A DNA stretch of 64,000 nt from Rhizophagus irregularis (taxonomy: Eukaryota > Glomeromycota > Glomeromycetes > Glomerales > Glomeraceae), in contig NC_089433.1 of the NCBI RefSeq assembly GCF_026210795.1, positions 4,985,001-5,049,000 on the forward strand, given 5' to 3'. Shown piece after piece: positions 35,587 through 46,974 of this stretch. The first letter of the stretch is position 1, and each line of letters begins with the position of its first letter. A model generated the notes under the pieces. It worked only from the letters and a program-made list of their open reading frames with translations, searched no databases and was not told the DNA's origin. The position numbers and the translations under genes are program-made.

Positions 35587-37940
35587 TTATATATCTTCTG
35601 GAATTTCTAATTCCTCTTGATCTTCTGAATGAAAATTTGGATTATTTGAAATATCGTCATCTTCCATAACTGGTATAACATAAAAGTTATTAATAGAAAA
35701 GTATAAAAAAAATTTACAACATTAAAATCTTACCATTATTATTTGTAACATAATTCATTTGTGAGTATTGGAATTTACCTTAAAATATATTTTTGGAATA
35801 AATATTAATTATTATAGAAAGTCAATAGGAATATATTTTGCATTTTACATTATATGTTAATTACCTTTATTCTCACTTAATTTTATTTTTTTAGATTTAA
35901 TTATATCTTCTTTTTTCTCGTCTGCTTGAAATAATAGAAAAAATATTTTAATATAATTATAATTAATTAAAAAAGTTTTAATATAGAATTATTTAATACC
36001 ATCAAAATAAATTCTTTTAGATTTACTATTATCTGGCTCTACAAAACATAAAATTAGTTTTAAAATACAAAAGTATCATAAACATCATATTTTATTGATA
36101 ATCTTACTGATTATTGTCAAGTCATATTGTCCAATTTGATGTTCAGTTCTTTTAAATACAAAATCTTCAATTTCTAAATAAAAAAATATTTACAAAATAA
36201 ATAAAATAAATTCAATCTTTAATTATTTAATATGTAAATTATTCCTTACCACTCGGAATACTTAAGTTATGTTGTATACTTTGATATTCTAGCGATATAA
36301 ACAATTTAATAAATTTTTAGAATGCATAAAAGTTTTTTAAATAAATATTAAGATATGCAGTACCTTTTTGTTCTAGTATAAAATTATTATAGTTTATAAA
36401 ACAGCAATTTAATTAAATATAATTAACAAACGATTAAATGAATAAATATATTCAAATACATTAATTAATTTACCTTCAGCACTAGCATTTCTTGGAACAG
36501 GTAAATTTTCAAAAATATGGACTTTACTAAGACTTTCAACTAATGAATTAACAGAGCTAGAATCTGTATAATAATTTGTTATGCATACTTCATTATTTAT
36601 CTGCTGTTCATCATTTTCGTTTTGATGATATAGTCTTTTCATTTTTTCGATTTCATTTAAAAGGTAATCAATTTTAGGTCTTTTTACTGGATCAGCATCC
36701 CAGCATTGTTCCATTAATATTCTATATTCATATGGAGTTCTTGGAATTATTTTTGGTCTCATTCCATTTATTATCCGCAATGCTAAGTCACAATCATGTT
36801 CCAAATTAATGAAAGGTGGTTGACCAGATGAAATTTCCCACATTAGCATTGCAATACTATAAATATCAGATGCAAAAGTGGTTTCTTTATTAGCAATAAC
36901 CTCTGGCGCTATATAAGGCAGATTTCCATATATACCATTTAATGGTTTATTAGCTGGTCCACAAAATCCAAGATCACTAATGTAGAATGCTCTAATTTCT
37001 GTAGATAATAATATATTTTTAGAATGCAAATCCCTATGAATTGCATTTTCATTATGAATTCTATAAAGTGCTTCAATTATATTTGACATAATGTTAATTC
37101 TTTCTTTCCAGTTAAGTTTATGAAAATTTTGTTGTAAATATTTTCTTAAATCCATATCCATTTGTTTCATTACAAGCATATAATTTCCATCTGATGGATC
37201 TTTTGTTAACCCGTAACATTGCACTATACTCGACCATTTGTTGGTTATAGATAAATGAGATTTACACTAAAAAAAATAAATAAATAAATATCTTTAATTA
37301 TATAAATTCTTATTTCAATCATGAATATAACATATTTTTATTTATTATATACCTCATCAAACCAACTTCTATTAGCACTTTCAACATTTTCTAATTTTTT
37401 AAGTATCACTTTAAGCATTCCATATCTTTTTAATCGTTGTTTTTTATTATCCCAATCATGGTAAGCTCCATCAATCCAATTTGCCGTATAAATTTCAGAA
37501 TATCCACCTTCAGTTAAATATTTAATATTTTGTAAGTTATCATATGAAATCCATTCCACTATATTGTATGGAGCATATGAATCTATTTGACAATTTTGTA
37601 TTAGATCATCAATGTTAGTATTTCCAGACGCCCAATTTGAAAAATTTTTTTTTAAATGATTCCGAATACAATATTCACAATATGATTTAGCTAAACATTC
37701 TTGGTTACAATTTTCACAAATTCTTTTTGTTCCCCTATTAAAAAGAACTTTGTCATTATCAAATTTAATATTTAATAAACATATTAATACTGATTTTTCA
37801 TTTTTTGTAAGAAATTTATCGGCAAGAATAATTTGTTTTTTAAATTCATATCGTTTTTCTAAAGTATTGTAAATATTATGATCCACCAATGCATACACTC
37901 TATTGTATACAGAAGCAATTAATTCGCTAATATCAGTCAT
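35587..37940 (-). CDS. kinase gene B: Cys-cluster + TKL kinase + microexon tail
   Basis: Model: complement(join(35587..35669, 35734..35778, 35865..35924, 36000..36038, 36108..36173, 36250..36288, 36364..36372, 36474..37266, 37353..37940)), 573 aa, intact. Order: MTDISELI start, Cys cluster (CENCNQECLAKSYCEYC), WISYDNLQ, Gly loop TEGGYSEIY, VILKK, HRDLHSKN, DLGFCGP, YIAPEV, SSGQPPF, CWDADPVKRP. The kinase core is complete except DLG instead of DFG and HSKN at the asparagine loop. A tail built from seven small exons follows, one only 9 nt long; it is charged, with KSKR/KSKK basic patches (possible nuclear signals) and ends in an acidic EDQEELEIPEDI. Exon 1 is 588 nt in both A and B. A Ser/Thr or dual-specificity signalling kinase is expected; its target is unknown. 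Confidence 0.85.
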
Positions 37941-39944
37941 ATTAAATTGTTTAGTACTAATAGTATAATAATAGCATGTGAGCTCAATTGAAATGAAAGG
38001 ATTTTTAAGGATTGAGCCTTTATTTATAATTCTTTCGACTCATAAGTCATTGATTATTTTATTGCCAAACATGGAAGGCAAATACATCATAATACCGAGT
38101 ATATCGTATTCGGCAACAAATTTGCCGTATATTATGAAACGAATAAATCTCTGTAGTCGGTAAATTTTAGCCGTAAGATCTGCAAATCGTTCGTTAATTC
38201 GATTTTTCTATAGTACGATTTACAAATATAGTACTAAGATATACTATATGATTATTAAAATTAGTAATTAAGGAATTGCAAAACTTAGTATGTAGTATAA
38301 TAATACTAGGATTCTAGGAAACGAAAATTGCCGATATACATTGTCACGTACTATACAATTATTATGCATACCGTACGTTGTAAGACTGGGGTCGGTGATC
38401 TTACGTAAATATTCCTTTATTTAATAAAATAAAATATTAATTTACACGATTATCTCCCACTATTGGGGGAAATAAATAATAACATTTGTTCAAAAATTAA
38501 AATATTCATAAAATAAAAATAAATGAAAAATCATCTATTGATAATTTCCCACAAACTTTAATATATTAAATTTGATTCCAAAGTTCAAAATCGATTGTTG
38601 TTATTTTCCGCAGGCCTAAGAAAATATCTTGGTAAATTTTCATAAAGTATTTCCTTATGAATAAGTCTATCTTTTATTACTGCAACATAATTATTTCATC
38701 ATTTGTGATCGATAATTCGGTATACGTAATTCCGAATAATTATTTAAGTTGATAATCATAATAATTTTCCATAAAAGTGTCCCGCAGTGATAAATATTAC
38801 ATCATCGTTTCCATTTCATCAATCATTATTTCCTTAAGTAATATAATCATAAAAAATAAAATTAAAAAGCAACATGAAACGTTACATAATGAGTCAGTTT
38901 ATATTCGTGATCCAGGAGATTTTCAACAAATAATATTTTTGATATTTTTATACACTTATAATAAATATAAGACTATTTCTATTTGTACACTACGTGTGTA
39001 AACAAGAGTCACGTGATTATTGTCATTTTCCGGTGATCTGCATAAAAAATCCTAATTTGGAAATTTGTGTAACGCAATTTCATTTTTACTGAGAAACAAA
39101 ATTTCCTTTTTTGGGTTGTGTAACGTTACTCTACTTTCCAAAATTGGAAATTACAGTAATTTTTGGCTGGAATTATTGGAATTATAAAATTTGGCCGAAA
39201 TTATGGTGTGTGTCATATAATATGTGACAAATAAGGTTTTTCCTACCGAAAAAATTCTCTGTCCCTAGAATAAATAGTAAAAATGGAAAACTATAGGGTG
39301 TGACATGGGTGACAAATTATAGTCACGTGATACGTGTTTCGCACATTAAGAAATTATCTAAATATAATACTGCGTCTTTAACTTATAGATAAAAAATTTA
39401 TCCGCAATTAGTAAGCGAACAATTTTATTCTAATAAATAACATTACATTATTCTAGATACTTAAACACCTTCATATACTTTCATTTCCTAAATTTTTAAT
39501 AAAAAATATTTTATATTCAAAAATCATCCGATAATTTTAATTATAAATAAGGTTTACAGTTAGTAATAATATGATTTGTGAATAAAAAGATCTTAGCTTT
39601 CAAATTTTTAAAAATTACATTACAAAAATCTATGACAAACGAAAATAACTACTATAATAAAATAAATAATCGTAATTATTAACTAAAACAATTTATTACT
39701 TTTTCATGTGATATATAATAGTCGGTAATGAATTTTTCTTTCGATTAAAGATGATTTTATTGTCGAATTTGATTGATTTGATCACAACGTAATCATACAT
39801 ATCCAATCATAAAGGACATAATTTTATAAAATACAAATAATTAAAGTTATATAAATTGAAAATAATTAATAATTTCCTAATTAAGGGGTCTGCACAAAAA
39901 GAAAAAAGAAATAATATGATACAAAAAAAAAGTTAGAAATTATA
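37941..39944. other. intergenic with a relic of the long-TIR family
   Basis: No gene supported. Around 39005-39240 the words 'gtcacgtgattattg', 'ggaaatttgtgtaacg', 'aaaatttccttttttgg' and 'tggctggaattattgg' match pieces of the long-inverted-repeat element at 19116-20543, so this is probably an old partial copy. Short frames at 37978-38163 and 38777-39001 look accidental. Confidence 0.5.
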
Positions 39945-41528
39945 TCATGCAATTTCGTCTCCTGATATTCTTAAATATTTTTCACGTGTTTTTCTTAACT
40001 CAACTAGATAATAATCATCAATATAATACTCTTTTAACAAAATTTCTAATATAGCTACTCTATCTTCGATTCTACCATTCTCTGGTAGATTACATGGATC
40101 TTCTACTAATGGTATTCCTACACGAGAAACATATCTATTCGCCAAACTTTCTTTAAATCTCTGACGACATGGCCAACAACGTAACAAGTAAATTTGACAA
40201 ATTCCCCTTAGAAAAAATATGATAAATTGTTAAGATTTTTTCAATATTATTTCAAATAATTTTTAAATATTTACCATGGAGAAAGTTTTGAAGCGCCAAA
40301 TAGAAAAACAAATATTCCGCTTATAGCACCATAAAAACCACCAAAATTTTCTATAAGTTTTTTAACTAAAAAAGAGAAGAGGAAAATTAATTATTAAATA
40401 TGAATAAGGTTAATATTCAATTATGAAAAATACGAAATTAATATATAAAATTACTAGATACCGTTATTTTTAGAAAAATTAATATCTTCTTTAATTATAA
40501 AATTATAGTCAAAAGAGATTTCTAATACGGTATTGAAAGTATTCGGTATTTGAGCAAGTACGCCATGTGAAATTACAATACTCATATAATTTTTATCTGC
40601 ATCAAAACCAAGAAATCCAGAAAGTTGTGAAGAATATCGATTCGTATTTTTGTAATAAATATTATAAATATTATATTTTCCTGGAGTAATAAAGTATGGG
40701 TTAGGATTTAATTTCATCTCAGTATCATTTTTCTTAAATGATTGAAAATTAATTTCGAAGTAATCATAAATTGACGAATTATCCACAGTAATAATAAAGA
40801 GAAGTGTATTAAATATTTTCAATTGTCGTTTTCCATTAAAATAATTAATTGTTCTGTAGTATTCATCGTTAGGAGTAAATTTCATACAACGATTATCGAG
40901 ATCGTCATTAACAAAAAATTCGGAGCTTTTAGGAATCGAATTATTGATGTATAAATAGTTTGACATGTATGGATAAAATTTCGTCATAGCTATGAAATTA
41001 ACAAATAATTAATTTTTAAAAAATCAATCGTCGAATATTAATATCAATAAACTTACTTTTATTGTCATTATCTTTATCATAGAAAGAATAATTTTCAGGA
41101 ATATACTTTTGTGTTTTATTTAATTTGTATAATTTGTATAACGATATTCTTAATATTGAATTATTGTCGTAATCACCTTTCAATTATGAAATTGATAAGT
41201 ATATTAAAATTAATTATATTACGCCTTAAAAAAATATTTTTTAGAAATCTTACTTAAAGTTCTTTGGCAAATACTAAAATCTATTTAAAAAAAAAAAGTT
41301 TAATTAAAAATTTAAAGATTTTACATAATATATAATGTAAAATTAGTTACTTGGATATGTAAAAGTTATAGAATCTTCAGTCTTAATTTCGGAAACGAAT
41401 TCGTAAAATGAAAACAAAATATAATAACCAAGAGCACATGAAAAGAAAAGAGCAATCAACAATCGTAATATGCTGAAAAATTTAGGTTCTGTTTTTCGAA
41501 AAAGACAACAAGATTCGAAAAGAAACAT
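39945..41528 (-). CDS. C3: two-membrane-segment protein of the C family
   Basis: Model: complement(join(39945..40206, 40275..40365, 40462..40989, 41057..41176, 41254..41280, 41351..41528)), 401 aa, intact. TM1 (FSILRLLIALFFSCALGYYI) is followed by FTYPNFSICQRTL. The outer domain has YIPENYSFYDKDND (almost identical to C1), DNSSIYDYFEINF, ITPGKYNIYNI, QLSGFLGFDADKN and LAQIPNTFNTVLE. TM2 has FGGFYGAISGIFVFLFGASKLSPWG. The tail is closest to C2 (CWPCRQRFKESLANRYVSR, GRIEDRVAILEILLKEYYID). C3 mixes C1-like exon 3 with C2-like ends, which suggests gene conversion or an intermediate age. Paired divergently with D3. Confidence 0.8.
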
Positions 41529-42760
41529 TTTTGTTATTATAGAGTTTTAATACGACTAAGGTTTCTTTTTAATCTTAATGAAATTTTTTTTTTTTGTAGC
41601 ACGTATTATTAAATAATTAACTAGATTAGGTTTATATGTAGCGAATTCATCGTCAGACTATTATAAATTATTAGGTTTTATTAATATCAGCAATCTTGAA
41701 CAATAATAAGTAAGTAAAATCCACCATTCTAAATAATCTTGATTGAATATTTGATGATATTGGTTAGCAATAATAGTCTACACTTAATCCATTATAACCA
41801 TTCATTTCGAGCTAAATATAGTAAAACAATTCATTAGTAATTAATAATAAATTAGTTAATTCATTAAACAATAATTTCGTCATTTATCAAATTGCCACGT
41901 AAACTATTCATTTCGAGATAAGTGTTCTGATCAAAGTTCTTATTTAGCTAGATAAATTAAATAAGTAATAATTACGTCACTTACTAAAGCTTCAAGTCTA
42001 AACCTAAAATAGAGGATAATAATAAAAAAGGTTTAATAAATAGAACATTGTCACCTTACTCGTACTGTTCTGTTTTTGATCGGTACCTTCCATTTCTGAA
42101 ATAGCAAGTAAAGAAACGGAGTTTCCGAAGTTTTAAGTCCAAACCTAAAATAGCAATGAAGAAAAAAATGGGTCGATTAGTAGAATAAAATATTCCATAG
42201 TAATTCAAATAAGAAAATGTAATGTGTGATTTGTAATAATAATAATAATAATAAAGGAACGTAATTAATAATAGATAATACGTAAAAAAGATGTAATATT
42301 TTTATTATATTTATTTATAATTTCAGATCTATCGATTTTAAGGATAGTCTATTTTCTAATTAGCCTAATTTAGCGGAATCTTATCATAATTTGTTAATAC
42401 CGATCATCCAATTTTTTTGCTGAATTAGCCCAATTCCCATTAGTCAGCAAGCGATCGGCTACCACAACCTAACCTTTGATACGTAAAAAAACCCTTACAG
42501 TCCCCCCCTCAGAATACAGATTACTACAATTTGGTAAACATATATAAGAATACACTAAAAAACCCATTTCAAGGTAACACAGATCTTTGATAGATCCATC
42601 CTTTATTATATTGTGAAATCTTTTACGCCATCAAAGCTTTTGTACTACTGATACAAAATGATTATATTAAAATATGCTGTTGCTGTATATTAAGAAAAGT
42701 TCTGCAAAAATAGTCAGATAAAGTTTATCCCACAAAAGAAAATTATCCTACGAAATAAAC
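41529..42760. promoter_or_regulatory. shared C3/D3 divergent spacer, enlarged
   Basis: 1232 bp, the longest of the three spacers. The C3-proximal part keeps a T run and 'gtagcacgtattat'. The D3-proximal part (about 42598-42760) keeps 'gtgaaatcttttacgccatcaa' and the leader seen before D2. The middle (about 41600-42590) is unrelated to the other spacers and probably inserted. It contains a repeated 'cctaaaatag' phrase and an (ata)n run near 42236-42256. No gene in it. Confidence 0.4.
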
Positions 42761-44126
42761 ATGAATGATTTCCGTAAATTCAAGAATAATTTCCTTCCAA
42801 ATTTAAGTCTCATAGAGACTTTGTTTTGTGTCATCATTCTTGCAAATTCTATTGTTGCCTTGATTGAAACCATTGATGTTTGGATTAGAAAAGATTTTAT
42901 AAGGGTAGCTGTTATAGATTCTCTAGTCTTTTTTTTTTATTCAGTTATAGTTATTACATCTGGAATTATTACGGTAATTATAGTGAGTTCCTTTTAAAAT
43001 TATGTTCTAATTTTAAAATAATGTTATCTCTTGTATTTTTATAGGCAACATTCAGAACTCTTAATCATATATTAATATATTTTATCGTGAATGTTATATT
43101 CATTCTAAAAACGTATTACGGCTATTTTCTTACAAAATTTTCCAGATCTATTGCGTTTATAGTTTTAAAAGCAATATTTCTGTTACTTATTTTGCTTGTA
43201 GTTATTATTTGGTTATGTCGAGAGAGGTAAATAAAATTAATAAATATTCTAACATTGACTAACTACATATAAAATTATTTAAACAAGAATCCTAACATGT
43301 AAAATCTAATTACATTTAGGAAAAGTTTATTTGTGATTGTCAATTCGAACAGAATAATGAATACCGAAATTAAAGGTTAAATTTTTCATATATATATATA
43401 TATTAATTTAAGTTGAATTTTTCTATATACTTTCTAAAATATCAATATACTTAATAGAAATCTATAAATGGTATCATTTGCAATTAACTTCGTGTCACTT
43501 ACAGATTTTAGTTGCTATGTTTTCGGAGTTTACTTATATATCTCTATTGGTAAGAAAATATGGTTATGACGTGGAAAATCCGTTGGAAATCTTGAAGTAT
43601 TTACCTTGGCCAAATATCCTTTCATGTATAATTGCACTAATAATGATTAAAGGGGTAACTAATTTAAACTTTTTTTTTTTTAAAAAAAAAGGAATTAATT
43701 GTCATATTTGTTTATTTACAGGTTCGTGAAGAATCAAACCGTATAATGATTGTTACTTATCTTTTTAGATTAATTCTTTATGTATATTATATTTATGTAA
43801 TAATAAAAGTATCTAAAGAAATATCTGTTAATCCTAATAACGCAAGAAGGATAATTGATATTGTTTAGAGCATAATTTCAATTTTTCTAATAACAATTAC
43901 AATGATAAATTCAATAATTTGTCATAATAAGTTTGGAAAAGGCTTAAAAGATTATCGTAAGTAAAAAACAAATTTTTTTTTATAGATTTTAAAAAAAAAA
44001 ATTTTATCAATTACTACAATTACTAAAATAATTTGTATTATTTTAGTATTAAAAGAAGAACTGGAACCATTTAAGGAATCATATTATTATAAAGATGATC
44101 TTGATGATTATTATGAACGAACGTAA
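42761..44126 (+). pseudogene. D3: D-family membrane protein with one nonsense codon
   Basis: Exons 42761..42982, 43045..43226, 43320..43375, 43458..43654 and 43722.. join in phase and give the first 267 residues, ending at TAG (43866-43868). After the stop the homologous frame continues to a normal donor at 43964 and a final exon 44047..44126 (EPFKESYYYKDDLDDYYERT) that is almost the same as in D2. The intron between exons 5 and 6 of D1/D2 is missing, with part of the preceding coding sequence. If translated, it would lack the last membrane segment and the charged tail. Either a young pseudogene or a shortened variant. Its 3' flank matches that of D2. Confidence 0.7.
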
Positions 44127-44249
44127 AATGACTCTACTTAATTTATCAGCACATTTTTTTTTTTAACGTTAAATTTTTTAAATTTTTAAATTAATAATTA
44201 CAATATAATTTTATCATATATATATATACAGTACATACATATATATTTT

Positions 44250-44335
44250 TTATGAAATGAAATGTATTCGTGAGATTATTCTTTATTCACGCGAAAATTT
44301 TCAAAATGTTACACAAATAAATATGACCAATAAAA
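44250..44335 (+). repeat. conserved D-family 3' flank
   Basis: Nearly identical to 32605-32690 downstream of D2: 'tatgaaatgaaatgtattcg', 'ttctttattcacgcgaaa', 'tcaaaatgttacacaaataa'. It shows that the duplicated segment reached beyond the stop codon. It may also include 3' UTR signals. Confidence 0.65.
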
Positions 44336-44601
44336 TCGATAAAGTTATTATTTTATTACCTTTATCTCTTTGACGAGAGACGGATTGATTGATGCATATT
44401 TTATGAGTTTAGCGCTAGTTTAACTTTTGCCTCAGCTACAGCCTCTGATACAAATGGCTGAATGTGACTTTATTAATTCCAGTCAATGGACCCGCTAGGA
44501 TCGAGTGGAGTATTTAATGTCAATAAAAATATCCAACAAGTTTGAACCAACTTTTTCATCACTTTGCATATTATCAATCTCTTACTGATTAACGTCAAGC
44601 A

Positions 44602-45084
44602 TAGGGATGGCAACGGTCATGGTCATTAACCAATTATGACCGGTCAAGACTTCTGACCGACCGTTTGACCGACCAGTTTGACCGACCATTTGACCGACCA
44701 AATTTTTTTATGAAAAATTTAATAAAAAACGTGCATAAACGTTTTTTAATTATTTTAATAGAAAACGTTGCGAAAACGTTTTTTATTAATAATTTAATAA
44801 ACAAAAAACGTTTTTCGCAAACGTTTTTAATTATTTTAACAAAAATGTTGCGAAAACGTTTTTGTTAATAATTTAATTAATAAAAAACGTTTTCGCACGT
44901 TATTATTAATAATTTAATTAATAAAAAACGTTTTCGCACATTTTTTTAATTGCCTTAATAAAAACGCTGCGAAAATATAAAAAAAATGATCGGTCAAACA
45001 GTCGGTCGGTCGTCGGTCGGTCAAAGGTTCTTGACCGGTTATGACCGACCAATGACCGACCATGACCGACCGTTGCCATCCCTA
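44602..45084. mobile_element. 483-bp hAT-like MITE rich in GACCGACC
   Basis: Both ends read TAGGGATGGCAACGGTC inward. The direct repeat gtcaagca lies at 44594-44601 and 45085-45092. Subterminal GACCGACC / GGTCGGTC words form dense arrays in opposite orientation. The centre has repeated 'aaaaacgttttcgca' palindromes. No gene. The TAGGGATGGCAA type of end and the 8-bp duplication are typical of hAT MITEs. Short frames across it are artefacts of the repeat. Confidence 0.88.
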
Positions 45085-45329
45085 GTCAAGCATAGTTTAG
45101 TTAACCAATCAGAATTCTTTTTGTATTTTTTTGTTCAAATTATAAAATCCTGGAATATAATTTTTAAATATTTTATTAATGAAAATTTGAAATAATACGT
45201 TCAAAAAAATATTTGTACGACTTTAATAAATTTAACAAATCTTTTGATTTCAATTGTCGTGATCTTCACCAACAAATTTTCTATTTCGTTTCCATTTTAG
45301 AAGATAATCACCATTATATTAAATTTAAC

Positions 45330-45560
45330 TTCCTATCATTTCTTTTCGTCTCCCTATCATTTCTCTTCATCTTCCCATTACTCCTCTTCATCTTTTCATC
45401 ATTCCTTTTCATCTCCCATCACTCCTCTTCATCTTCTCATCACTCCTTTTCGTCTCCCATCACTCCTCTTCATCTACCATCATGCCCTATTTCTCCTTTT
45501 TGTTTCCTATCACTTCTCACTAATTCTTCTCACTACTCTTTTTTACTCCTTTCATCTTCT
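45330..45560. repeat. pyrimidine-rich minisatellite
   Basis: Imperfect tandem units of the type 'catcactcctcttcatctt', about 25-30 bp each, almost purely C and T on the plus strand. A 129-codon open frame crosses it only because the repeat lacks stops. Confidence 0.7.
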
Positions 45561-46974
45561 ATTACTTTCCATTACTCCATTGTTATTTCATTTTTTTATT
45601 AGCAACTTTCTTCTTGATCATTGTAATTTATTTATCTTTTTATTTATATATTATTGTTATTGTTTCTTTTATTTGTATCACTTCATTAAAAATACGATGA
45701 TTTTTTTCTTTAAAATCGTAAATGTGTGACTTAAATTTGATATTTGCAAATAAAATTTCATCAGATAAGATTAATTTGAATAAATATGTTTGCAAAAAAT
45801 TTTTTTTTAAAATATCTTTTGCGATAAAATTTTTAAGTTTAGTCGATCAAAAATTAGGTAAGTTAAAAAAATCCAATTAATAAATTTACTCTATATGTTG
45901 TACATCATGTGACATATTTGAAAAAAAAACCCAGGCGACAAACGCCCAGGCAACGTTTAGCAATTCCCTTAAATTTTTACTATTTTACTATTTTAACTTA
46001 TAATAAACTGAACTCTGCCATTTCTCTATATTTAATTTACTCATTATAAATAAAAAAAAAATCTTTTGTTTATTCATTTTATTTAAGAAAAAACTAGATT
46101 TAAAAAATTTATTTATTTTAACGAAGCTTGTTTATAAGGGAGAGATCAACAATTTGTATATTTATAAATTGAAGTCATTTTTTTTTTTTACAATAACTTT
46201 CACTTAAAAGATCTTTTAAAAGCATGTCAAGCTCCCCCATGAAAATGACCTCTTGTTATAATTATATTATTTAATTCTATTATTCATCAGATAAACTTAT
46301 TTATTTTAATGTAATAATATAAATAATAAAAATGTTAAATATAAAATTAAATCTATACTACGTAATAAAATTTATAATTTTCAAATAATTTCTTGCTTTT
46401 CCTTTTCTATTAGAAAAAAATACGAATATAAACCTTAATAATAAGTACAATATAAAAATTAGAAAGTATCACATTAAATATTTTAAAAAGAAGTTGTTTC
46501 TTATTGGTTCTATGTACATTAAGTGTTATTAAGTATAATAAATAATGAATGTTACCCTTATTTACTACGCTTAAAAAGGTTTTGTAGCATTTATTAATTT
46601 AAACAACGGAAAGTAAATTAAGATATAATTTAATATTCAAATACAAATTTTTAGTGCTACATTTCACTTATCAACAAAATTAGTAGACTTTTAATAAATT
46701 TTAATTATTGAAATGATCTAGGAAACGGAGTGCTAATTAAAGTTTTATTGTTGTACTTCATCACGTGTCAGACGGACATTTGTATCACCTTCGTTACACT
46801 TCGGGTGATACTGTGATGTATCATAATTATGTCAATGACAATTTTGGTTGGAATAATCCTTTTTTATCTTCATTGAGTATAAATATAAAAATAACGCCAA
46901 TTTTTTTTTTTTGCATAAGATTCTTTCTCACAAATTTGAAACAAACTTAAATTTTAACAGAATATAAATTAAAA
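45561..46974. other. intergenic 5' of kinase gene E
   Basis: AT-rich, no gene recognised. A pyrimidine run and several A runs; nothing assignable as a promoter element. Confidence 0.45.

Noticed and set aside
44665-45195. Frames with FDRPFDRPN-like text
   Set aside because: Translation of the GACCGACC subterminal repeats of the MITE.
45213-45602. 129-codon plus-strand frame rich in Ser, Phe and Leu
   Set aside because: Produced by a pyrimidine-rich minisatellite without stop codons; no domain and no typical exon borders.
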